A stretch of DNA of 64,000 bases from contig WTPW01000422.1 of the NCBI GenBank assembly GCA_009809945.1, positions 1 to 64,000 on the forward strand, written 5' to 3'. The stretch is from Gigaspora margarita. Its lineage: Eukaryota > Glomeromycota > Glomeromycetes > Diversisporales > Gigasporaceae. The notes beneath the pieces are model-generated. The model saw nothing but the letters and a program-made list of their open reading frames with translations, was not told the DNA's origin and made no database searches. This document shows, piece by piece, positions 11,635-20,950 of the stretch. How positions within the stretch are numbered: position 1 is the stretch's first letter; each line of letters opens with the position of its first letter. A program made the translations under genes and the position numbers.

Positions 11635-12057
11635 CATAATACTCTACTTCATTAAAGTCAACAGCCTGATTTTCTCCTTGTAGCGATGTTGATTCAACAG
11701 TTTCCATGCTAGAATTAGAATCATGATCCTAAATATAACCAAATATCCCTAAGTTAGATAAAATTTAATGAAAAAAAATAAAAAAACTAGATAATTACTT
11801 TACATACATGATGCTCTACTTTATTAAAGCCAACAGTCTGATCTTCTTATTGTGGCGATGTTGATTCAAATTTATTAGCCATTGTTATACATCTCTGATC
11901 TTTCCTTTGAAGTGACATTTGCTCAAATCATCAGGTGTCTTCTCAAATATTATATGTTAATGAGGAAAACATTATTTGTAAAGGTTAAATGCAAAGTCAC
12001 ATAGTTATTTAATCTACTATAGCGATAAAACATAAATTTCTCAAAGTTACTTACAGG

Positions 12058-13287
12058 TATACTTGTTGGCAAAACTAAAAATCTTCAAAATCCCACCCAA
12101 ACCCAAATCCCAATTGGATAAACCCAAATCCCAAACTGGAAAAATCCCAATCCCAATTCCCAAATCCCAAACCTATCCCAAATCCCAAACCTGTCCCAAA
12201 TCCCAATCCCAAATCCCAATCCCAATCCCTAATCCCAAATCCCAAATCCCAATCCCAAATCCCAAATCCCAATCCCAAATCCCAAATCCCAAATCTCAAT
12301 CCCAAATTCCAAATCCCAGTAACACATAATTTCCTGGGGGATCCCCCATCTATCACGTCCTATGTATATATAGTATAAATAGCCAATAATATTGAAGTAA
12401 ATCGATTTTTAGTTGATCGTAGATAGTTGCTACATAGTAAAGTCTAAATTCTACTATATCAATTGATAATTATCGATTAAGTAAACTTGTTTGGAATACC
12501 AAAATACACATACTCTAAAATTTTTATTAAAATTAAAGTATTTTTTATTATTTAACTTTTAATTTTTACGTTCGTCAAATATATTTTTTAAAAATTTAAA
12601 TTTTTCCGTCGAACGTAAAAATCAAAAATCAATTAATAAAAAATTCTCTACTACCTATGAAAATTTTGTGGTAAGTGTATTTTGATCTTCTGAATAAGTT
12701 TACTTAAGCGATTTTAATCGATTTGCTTAGTAAAATTTAGACTTTACTATGTAGCAACTTTTGTCGATTGTGGGGTTGCTTATTTTCAGGTCAACAACGT
12801 TTTGAATTTTTTTTAAATATTATGAAATTTGATTGGTCAATAGTTCTATCACTAGGGGGGTCAGGACCTATGTAAACCCTAATCATATAATTTACTGCAC
12901 TTCCCTAATATATTATTAAATATATATTTATTTTATATAAACAAAATTTTTAATTATTAAATACATATTTATTTTGAGTGGCATAGGCTATAGCCTATAG
13001 CCTATGTCATTGAGATTTGGGATTGGAATTTGAAATTGGGATTTGGGATTGGGATTTGGGATTTTGGATTTGGGATTTGGGATTGGAATTGGGATTTGGG
13101 ATTGGGATTTAGGATTTGGGATTGGGATTTGGGATTGGGATTTGGGATAGGTTTGGGATTTGGGATTTGGGATTGGGATTTGTCCAGTTTTGCCACATGG
13201 GATTTTTAAATATAGGTGGACAAACCTATTTGTCTGGGTTTGTCCATAGCCCAATCCCAAATCCCATAGGTTTTGCCAACAAGTATA
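12058..13287. mobile_element. TIR element filled with inverted (AATCCC)n tracts
   Basis: The ends are TATACTTGTTGGCAAAACT and, reversed from the right, TATACTTGTTGGCAAAACC. The flank CTTACAGG (12050-12057 and 13288-13295) is an 8-bp duplication consistent with hAT, although the direct repeat can be drawn as up to 12 bp because the ends are self-similar. The left interior (12096-12325) is AAATCCC/AATCCC repeats, and the right interior (13015-13260) is the inverse GGGATT tract. It lies inside the exon-like array and itself contains the MITE at 12426-12758. Open frames in the tracts are repeat artefacts. Confidence 0.7.
12426..12758. mobile_element. TIR MITE, GTTGCTACATAG family copy 1
   Basis: The inverted ends are GTTGCTACATAGTAAAGTCT and its near complement at 12739-12758. 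Inner arms around GTAAACTT/AAGTTTAC and CGTTCGTC/GTCGAACG also pair, making most of the 333 bp a loose hairpin. A sibling of the same length lies at 41468-41799. No clear target duplication was found. Confidence 0.65.
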
Positions 13288-13627
13288 CTTACAGGTAACT
13301 TATCAAAGTCGATATTCTGATCTTTTCTTTGTAACGATTTTGGTTTAACACAATCAGGTGTTTTCTCAGATTCTATCATTATCCATTGATTTGAAACAAA
13401 TTGCTTAGTAAAAATAAGCGAAAATCACGTAGTATTTAAAATTTCAAACTATAGCGATAAAATATAAATTTCTCAAAACAACATACAGGTAACTTATCAC
13501 AGTTGATATTCTGATCTCTTTGTGATAATGTTGGTTTAAACCAATCAGGTGTCTTCTCAAATTCCATTGTTATATGTTGATTTGAAACAAATTGCTTGAT
13601 AAAAGTAAGCAAAAATCACATGGTAAT

Positions 13628-14237
13628 AACCTCGGGTCCGATAGCATAGCGGTTATGCTCTGAGGTCAAAATCGAAAGATCTCTAGTTCAAGTCCTGTGG
13701 ACGGTGAATGCAAATTTAATAAAAGGTGTAACAAACTCTGCAGGGCTGAACTTGTTATCTAAATCTGCGATTTGGGTAACTGAAGTCACGAGATGTAGTA
13801 AAGATCACGTCATGAACTCCTGGTGGCATTTTCCAGTGGACCTTGGCCGTTGTTGGTTAAGTGGGTACAGAAGTCTGGAGTTAAAACTTGGACACTGTAA
13901 GACAATAGGACTTACGTCCTATTTAGCCAACTTCAGGTCGCGGATAAAGTAGTCTGAGTTGAACATTCACAGAGAGGGCTGGGCCCTACAATATCTGTAT
14001 ATAATACAGTGCATCAGGTTGTAATAGGAGGATCATGACCAGAGGGTTTAAATAGGCAACTTCCGTAGTTGGGTTGTAGGTATAGCAGCTAGTGTGGAAC
14101 CTTCAAGCAGACCACTTAAATTAGGCACCAAAAGTGCACATGTGGCTAGTTGTATTCTCATTTATATAACAAATATTACTTTCAATAACCTTAATAAAGA
14201 ATCGAGACAAGGTTTCAGTTGTAAAACGAAAAAAAAA
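13628..14237 (+). mobile_element. tRNA-derived SINE, apparently full length
   Basis: The head resembles a tRNA: GGGTCCGATAGCATAGCGG carries an A-box-like TAGCATAGCGG, and AGTTCAAGTCC ~35 bp later is a B box. A ~500-bp body follows and ends in an A-run (14229-14237). The flanking direct repeat is 19 bp with three mismatches (GCAAAAATCACATGGTAAT at 13609-13627 and GCAAAAATTATGTGGTAAT at 14238-14256). That proves insertion into an array unit by target-primed reverse transcription. The 3' third is shared with 23334-23591. The partner LINE is not identified. Confidence 0.8.
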
Positions 14238-15272
14238 GCAAAAATTATGTGGTAATTTAAAATCCCAAGACTATAGTAATAAATATAAATTTCCCAAAAC
14301 AATATACAGATAACTTATCAAAGCCACTATTCTGATCTTCTCTTTGTGATGACATTGATTTAAAACAATCAGGTATCTTCTCAAATTCTATCATTATATG
14401 TCAATTTGAAAGAAATTGCTTTGTAAAAGTAAGTGAGAAATCACATGTTTATTTAAAATCCCAAAACTATAGTGATAAAACACAAATTTTCCAAAACAAT
14501 ATACAGGTAACTCATCAATGTCATTATTCTGATCTTTTTGTAATGATGTTGCTTCAAAATAATTAGCTGCTTTCTCAAATTCAACCATGAAATGTTGATT
14601 AGAAACAAATTGCTTGGTAAAGTAAGCGCGAAATCACGTGGTTATTTAAACTCCCAAAACTATAGTGATAAAATATAAATTTCCAAAAGCAACATACAGG
14701 TAACTCATCAAAGTCAATATTTTGCTCTTCTCTTTGTTAATGATGTTGCTTCAAAATAATCAGCCGTTTTCTCAAATTCCATCATGATACGTGATTAGAA
14801 CAAATTGCTTGGAAAAAAGTAAGGGCGAAATTCTCATAGTTATTTAAAATTCAAAGACTATGCATGCTAGATATAAATTTCCAAAGGCTACATACATGTA
14901 ACCCATTAAAGTTAATAGCCTGATTCCTTTGTAGTGACATTTGTTCAAAATAATCAGCCATCTATTCAAATTCTATTTATACATTGATGAGATATATGTT
15001 ATATAGAAAAAGTAAGTGCAAAGTCATGTGTATTTAAAATCCCAAAATAATAATGCATAAATTTTTGCAATGTTACTTACGGATAACTCATTAAAGCCAA
15101 TATTCTGATCTCTTTATAGCGACATTGGTTCAAAATAATTAGCCATCTTTTCAAATTCCTTTGTTATACATTGATCAGAGAGACGTTGCATAGAAAAGTA
15201 AATGCAAAGTTATATGGTATTTAAATTCCAAAATTATACGCAATATATATAATATGTTTCAAAGCTGCATAC

Positions 15273-15290
15273 TGTTTGGTAAGTATCCAT
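15273..15290 (-). CDS. Putative first exon of the MULE transposase gene (MDTYQT)
   Basis: The minus strand reads ATGGATACTTACCAAACA followed by GTATGC. The intron-like sequence after it (AGCTTTGAAACATATT) matches the intron starts of the array units, and spacing to the next unit is ~192 bp. This makes it the natural start of the array. It is very short, so the call depends on the array pattern and would need RNA support. Confidence 0.4.
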
Positions 15291-15535
15291 TTTTACATTA
15301 TTCACTTGGTGTTTAATTTGATTTATTTTTCTTACTTTTTCCTATGCTAACTAACAGGTAAGAGAATGATTTTATTATTTTCTTTCTCTATTTATACGGA
15401 TTTACAACTATGTCACATCAGCATTTATTTTTACTATGACACATATTTGTATCACAATAACACATATTCATTATATAGTACAAGACCTATGCACAGCTGT
15501 GCACAGTGCGCAAATTTAGTAATCCCTTATTTTTA

Positions 15536-15725
15536 TGTAATAAATATTATTACATGTAATAATATTATTACATGTAATAAATATTATTACATGTAATAAT
15601 ATTATTACATGTAATAAATATTATTACATGTAATAAATATTATTACATGTAATAAATATTATTACATGTAATAAATATTATTACATGTAATAATTATTGT
15701 TACAAGTAATAATTGTTATTACAAA
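15536..15725. repeat. Palindromic minisatellite, TTATTACATGTAATAA units, block 1
   Basis: About ten tandem units of TATTATTACATGTAATAA-like sequence with the self-complementary core ATTACATGTAAT. It lies in the subterminal part of the MULE, and a second block lies at 16095-16450. Confidence 0.85.
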
Positions 15726-15840
15726 GTAATAAGTTTTTATTTTATAATTATTATTATTATATTATATAATTATAATATTGTAAATAAACAAAGCTAAAGC
15801 TATAGTATTTATTTAAGTATATAATATATCTTAATAAATA

Positions 15841-15984
15841 CAATCAAATCTCATTATAATTTTAATTATACTATTTTTAAGTTCAACCTATTATAAACTT
15901 TATAAATTTGACCTTTAATAGTAAACTTTTTATAATCATCAGATTCTTGCTTCTTGAGCTAGTGATTATATTAAGGTTTGACTG
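15841..15984. mobile_element. Tc1/mariner-like MITE between minisatellite blocks
   Basis: The ends are CAATCAAATCTCATTATAAT and, reversed from the right, CAGTCAAACCTTAATATAAT, each with TA outside. ~144 bp, non-coding. The terminal CAGTCAAACCT-style sequence is common in Tc1/mariner-type elements. Confidence 0.6.
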
Positions 15985-16094
15985 TATAAAAAAATAAAGT
16001 TAATAAATTAAAATTGTAAAACTAAAATAGTTTAATTAATAAATTATTTTTAAATAAGATTAAAATTTAAATTATTTATTTATATATAATAAAA

Positions 16095-16450
16095 TATATT
16101 TTATATATTATTATATTATTATATATAATAAATAACATAATATATAATAATATAATTGTATATAATAATATTTTGTATATAATAATATTATTGTATATAA
16201 TAATATTATTACATTATTACATATAATAAATAATATTACATATAATAAATAATATTACATGTAATAAATAATATTACATGTAATAAATAATATTACATGT
16301 AATAAATAATATTACATGTAATAATATTATTACATTATTACATGTAATAAATAATATTACATGTAATAATATTATATATAATAATATTATTACATGTAAT
16401 AATATAATTACATGTAATAATATTATTACATATAATAAATGTAATTACAA
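16095..16450. repeat. Palindromic minisatellite, ATTACATGTAATAAT units, block 2
   Basis: Tandem TATAATAATATT and ATTACATGTAATAAATA-type units grade into one another. The same core as block 1 suggests one array split by the MITE at 15841-15984. It ends at the MULE terminal region. Confidence 0.8.
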
Positions 16451-16530
16451 TTAAGGTTTTAAAAANCNTCATGTAATAAATATGTAATAAATATAATTGT
16501 AATAATTAGCTAATTATGGCACCATACTTT

Positions 16531-16539
16531 AATAGGAAC
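16531..16539. repeat. 9-bp target duplication, right copy (aataggaac)
   Basis: This is the identical partner of 5529-5537, at the right edge of the Mutator-like element. Gag-like sequence resumes immediately beyond it. Confidence 0.75.
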
Positions 16540-17760
16540 ACATTAATTATCATAAATTAAATTAGCAGCAAAAGCTTTCTCAACTTCATCAAGTCAAGTA
16601 AGAGGGTCTTGGTTACTACCCAAAAAGTCAAAGTAGGAGACAAACTCAATTCTCAATTTGGGCTTTATAATTAATTGAATACTGATATGTTATATATATA
16701 AACCTTCATCTTCAAATCTTATATAGGTGTACAAAAAAATTTTATTATAGAAGTGTACATTGGCTTAAAGTTATATATTTAATGTATGACAGAAGTTTAA
16801 TATAAGTTTTTTATACTTTAATAAGTGTACAATAAAGCAAAATTTATTATTAAGCTAATGTACAATAAGGATTTAAATATTTAAGTTTGCTTTTTGAAAT
16901 TTTTTGGATATTTTCTTAAAGTCTTTCCTGACCTTGCTTGTAATTTACATTTATTTATTTTGTATTCAAACCTTTTCAGAATATATATATTTTTTATAGA
17001 ATTTACTAATTCCTTCCCATTGTTTGACTGCCCAGAATTATTCATGCTAAGTTATATTATCCTCTAAATAAAATATATCATCTTTGTTAGGATTAGGATT
17101 AAAGTTAGTAGATAATATTATACAGTACTAAAATTTTGCAAAGAATTTTTTTATACAAAAGATGATTTCTTAGGCAATGTTTTGTGATAAGTGTAACTTT
17201 AATTGGCCAATAACAAAAATTGGTGAAGAAATTAGTATAACTCTCTTATATACTGTACGATATACCAATTCAATATAATTAGTAAGTGTACACCAATCTT
17301 TTTTTAATAATATTAATTAAGTGTACATCAAAGGTCAAGCAAATTTGCTATCAAAAAGCTCATTTTTGTACACAAATGGACAAACGTTTTAAAAAATTTA
17401 GTTTAAATGTACGACAAAGGTTTTTTGTATATATTCAGGGGTCCTGTGCAGGTGCTACTTGCATTTGCTGAATTAATTGGCCAATTTGGGCTACAAGGTT
17501 ATCAAGGGCATTAGGCTGTTGAAGTACCAGAGTTGGTTAGGTTGCTACTGAAGCTGTTGACTTGGGGCTATTGTAGTTGCAGCTACTACAGCAGGTTAGG
17601 TTGCTGCTATGTGTTAGGTAAGTTAGGCCATAAAGCCATATTTAGTTGCTATAGAGTACCTATTGGTTGTAGAATTTGCCCATGTTAAGCCATATTTAAT
17701 TTCAAAGATAAGTTTATAATTTATTAAGTTTTTTTGATTTTATATAACAGAAGGCTAATA
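16540..17760 (-). mobile_element. Gag-protease LTR-type retroelement fossil, 5' portion
   Basis: The minus strand just right of the MULE encodes a gag N-terminal capsid piece with the family signature DFLG, NQDPLT and LDEVEKAFAAN (about 16540-16670). After an unrelated insert (16690-17430), glutamine-, proline- and alanine-rich sequence with similar composition to the gag leader follows (17440-17640). It is broken and old, and is interrupted at 16530 by the MULE. The rest of the fossil is at 2460-5528. Confidence 0.6.
16690..17430. other. Insert with repeated GTGTACA motifs inside the gag fossil
   Basis: The sequence carries several AAGTGTACAT or AGGTGTACAA blocks (near 16727, 16754, 16823, 17285 and 17320) and loosely inverted ends (AGGTGTACAAAAAAATTTT against TATATACAAAAAACC). 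It looks like a non-coding TIR element, but no target duplication was confirmed. Confidence 0.35.
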
Positions 17761-18071
17761 AAAATATTTTATTGGTCGAGTGGTTTATTTCAATTCTATA
17801 CAATTAGCACCAAATGTAATAGTTGAATTAAAAGAGTAATAAAACAATAATAGACAATAGTGGCAATTTAAACTCCAACTGATTATGGATGAAAAGTATA
17901 AATAGAGAATAGATGAGTAAATAAAATTGGTTATAAAGGGTGCATAAATAATAAATTACTAAATCAGTGATAAATTAGAAATGCTGATACTGATAATGCT
18001 AATATAGGGGTGGGTAATGTTTATTTAAATAAATTTATTAAATTGATATCTCAAAATTAATCATATTAGAT

Positions 18072-19825
18072 AGGGTTCAGAATGGGCCAGTTTGGGCTAG
18101 GTTTCTCCAAATTTAAGCCCAAGCCCAAAAACATTTTTAAGCCCGAGCCCGGCCCAGTAAAAATTTACGGTTTGGGCTGGGCTGGGTCACTTCAAAACTA
18201 TACCCAGCCCAACCTAACCCGACTGGGCTGTTGACTAAGTGGATGTCACCAGCATGCCCCTGTTGCCTTTATTTTTTTTAATAAGAATATAGATTCTTTC
18301 ATATAACCAATCTTTCTATTTATGAATTGTTGTATACTAATGCTATGCCTTATTAAACAAATCGTATTAACTATTTTACTTTACGTTTATACGCACCTAC
18401 CATAAATTTCGGTGCAAGGTACCCCCTTGATTGGTACCCCCTTGATTTGTACCGGGTATAAATCAAAGCCCGATTTACTAATAATAATTTTTTTCACTTA
18501 TGGGCTAAAATACATTTACTAACCACCAGGCTCATCCCGATTACATGACCACAAGATCGATTTAATATATAACGATAGTAAAATTAATTATAATAACTTA
18601 TAATTTTATTTTATTGATCCACTTATATTGCGCAACGAACATTTTGAACCATCGTTGCATAACCAAATTTCTAATACCAGACAATTAATAAATCCTATCC
18701 TAACCCTAATCTTACCACTAACCCTGACCCTGACCGTAACCCTATACTAATTTCCAGTCAACACGCTAACTCTAACTACAATGCAACAACAAAATCACAA
18801 GCACCAACGATACTAAAAGCCATAAAATCACAAGCATCAACGACGCTGAAATTATGGCAAAATCGCAAGCATTAATGACTATAACGCCACAGTGAAATTA
18901 CAAACATGACGTTATCAAAATTACAATCACCAATGATACTGAAAACCATAGCAAAATCACGAGTAAACTTACAAGCTCCAACAACGTCAAAATCACAACC
19001 ATCTTCGACAGAGAAAACTACAGCGAAATCAAGTGAAATCACGAACACCAATGATACTGAAAGCCACAGCAAAAATCACAAGCACCAACGTCAATGAAAC
19101 AATGGCAAAATCACAAAAGAAATCACAAACACCAATGACACTGAAAGCTTCGGTGAAATTACAAGTGAAATCACAAGCACCAACGATACTAAAAACCACA
19201 GCGAAATCATAAGCACCAAGGACACCAAAAACTATGGCGAAATCATAAGCACCAACGACACAGAAAACTATGATGAAAGCCACGAGAATCACAAGGACCC
19301 GCACACACTAAAAGCTACAAACTCTTATTAAGTTTTCATTGCCAACTCCTACGATGACTCCTGCGATGACTTCAATGACGACAGATCTATTAATGACACC
19401 ATAGCTGTTGTCTAGAAAATAAATAGAGTATAAGCAAAAAAAAATCGATTATCATTTGATGATCGATGATTTATATTTATCCGTAAATTTTGGTGCAAGG
19501 TACCCAGTATTTTACATTCCATGTAACAACAAACCTTTATTTATACCTGGGTATATTGTATGGCAGGGGTATATTACATGGGGGTATCTTGTAAGGAGCT
19601 TTACAATAATTTTTTTACCGGCATGCCATAGATCATTATAAATATTATAAGGGCCCGCGGAGGGCCTGCGGTCCCATTTCCAAAACCTGACCCAAGCCCG
19701 GTATTTAATAAACCCAGTCTAAACCCAACCCACTTTATAATGGGTCAAAATATTGGACCCGACTTTGACCCAAACCTCGCCCAACCCGCAAACCTGCAGG
19801 TTTAGCCCAGCCCATTCCGAACCCT
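18072..19825. mobile_element. hAT-like TIR element with internal tandem repeats
   Basis: The inverted ends are AGGGTTCAGAATGGGCC and, reversed from the right, AGGGTTCGGAATGGGCTGGG. TATTAGAT occurs immediately left and within 2 bp of the right end, an 8-bp duplication. Subterminal GCCCAAGCCC and GGGCTGGGCTGGG runs pair across the element. The interior has CCCTAA-like runs (18700-18760), a direct repeat of AAATTT(C/T)GGTGCAAGGTACCC (near 18405 and 19480) and a tandem array at 18775-19310. No transposase was seen. Confidence 0.65.
18775..19310. repeat. Tandem array of ~40-45-bp AAATCACAAGCACCAACGA units
   Basis: Repeated units of the type AATCACAAGCACCAACGATAC followed by GAAAGCCACAGC fill the centre of the element. 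Open frames on both strands here simply track the repeat. Confidence 0.75.
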
Positions 19826-20950
19826 AATATTAGATAATAATTTATGCAATGGAATATGGTAGTTAGAATTATAAAAAATTTATTCAAATAGAAAATTAAT
19901 ATCAAAAGAACCAACTGACACTAGTAATGCTAAAGAAAGCAATTTTTGCAATATAACTATTTCAACTAAAAACTTTATCATACACGAAGTTAAAAAAAAA
20001 ACTAAAATTACATGAAAAAAGGATTAACAAAAGCTTATTGCACAGAATTTGAGTTATAATAATCCAATATGAAGTTATAAGTCAATTCAGTCTGTCAAAT
20101 TGAGTCTTACAAGGTTTATTAAAGTTAAAATCAAATTTAAAAAATAAGTATTTATTTATTATGTTTTCAATATTTTTAAAGAAAAATGGATTTCGAACTT
20201 GTTGTTTTTTTTATTAAAATTTTGAAGGCATCAGAAAATTTTATATATAGATATTGATCAATATATAACACTTAATCATTTCATATTAGCGGATCAGTGT
20301 AATTGGGTCTTTTTCGATAAACTGTTATACAAAAATTTGCTTCTAAGTAATATTAAAAAAAACTAACAAACAAAGTACTTGTTACAACTAACAAAAGAGC
20401 CTTTTGACGTCTAGACAAGCTAAAAAACTAGTAAAACTTAATAAAAGAGCTATGCTAAGCTGTAGAAAGAAGTACTTTTATCGTTTGTTGAAATATTCAA
20501 GTGTTTTAGGATGGGTGGGCATTGTTTGATGGGTTAGTAACTATCAAGTGTAAATTCAGAAGCTAATTTTTAAAAAAATGGCCTTTTTAATTTACTTTTG
20601 GCTTATAATTAGATATATGAATTTTGTAATTTTCTATGTCTTAATTATAAATACAAAGCTGGTTAAAAAGACTGTTTTTGTGAAAATTCACTTTGTAATA
20701 AATTTTCATGTAAAATTTTTTGATAATTCTCAAATATGATTGGTCAAGCTAACATGATACACTGATTTGCTGATATGTTATATTGATTATAAAATATCGT
20801 TATATATCGATTAATTGGATAAAAATTGATATATATCTATAATTGATATATATTATTTTTATATTAAATCATATATATCTATAAATCGATTATAATTATA
20901 ATTATTTGAAATGATATATAACGATTAACAAATCTTTAACAATTACATAA
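19826..20950. other. AT-rich stretch without a supported gene
   Basis: No convincing coding frame or TIR pair was seen. The last ~200 bases are TATA/ATCGAT-rich with repeated ATATATCGATTA-like words. Confidence 0.4.

Larger units (their letters stand above)
10739..15290 (-). repeat. Exon-like tandem repeat array at the 5' end of the MULE transposase gene
   Basis: About eleven related units lie upstream of, and in the same orientation as, the transposase. Four units at ~172-bp spacing (10819 to ~11890, after discounting insertions) each hold ~93 bp. The best unit, 10819-10911, reads 31 codons from DHVSNSSMETVKTTLL to FNEVEHH, with an acceptor TTTAG before it and a donor GTATGT after it. Seven or more units at ~195-bp spacing (13290-15170) read EFEKTADYFEATSLQ-like peptides ending in DELP or DKLP, then GTATGTTG-like donors. 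Peptides in several units stay in frame, while others have stops, and one donor (by 10992) has become AT. The N-terminus of the FAR1 exon itself resembles a unit. Acceptor sites of the ~195-bp units are uncertain (an AAG before CAATTTGTTTC is conserved in five). Confidence 0.65.
5538..16530 (-). mobile_element. Mutator-like element (MULE), ~11 kb with nested insertions, inactive
   Basis: The element is bounded by identical 9-bp direct repeats in gag sequence. Its ends are diverged inverted repeats: the left begins TAATGATTGGTATCATAATT, and the reverse complement of the right reads AAAGTATGGTGCCATAATTA. Further in, both ends share TAATTGTAATTACATTTATT or a close match. Inside are a minus-strand MULE transposase (8057-10738) and a long exon-like repeat array ahead of it (10739-15290). 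Younger elements interrupt it: a fold-back at 6075-7376, MITEs at 7576-7721, 9107-9278, 11164-11436, 11453-11634 and 15841-15984, a TIR element at 12058-13287 and a SINE at 13628-14237. The transposase has several stops and frameshifts, so it is not autonomous now. Confidence 0.75.

Noticed and set aside
12063-13298. Several 60-93-residue frames on both strands around the AATCCC tracts
   Set aside because: They translate a microsatellite (Pro-Lys-Ser-Gln or Trp-Asp-Leu-Gly repeats) and exist in many frames.
13632-13705. tRNA-like sequence as a real tRNA gene
   Set aside because: It lacks a good acceptor stem and continues into a SINE body with A-tail and target duplication.
15536-16450. Regular repeats reminiscent of a CRISPR array
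   Set aside because: No unique spacers, the units are contiguous palindromes, and the context is eukaryotic.
17836-18060. Possible LTR of the gag-protease fossil
   Set aside because: A primer-binding-like sequence near 17815 is suggestive, but no matching second LTR was found on the left side.
18872-19304. Overlapping hydrophobic and Ser/Thr-rich frames on both strands
   Set aside because: They follow the AAATCACAAGCACC tandem repeat inside a TIR element.
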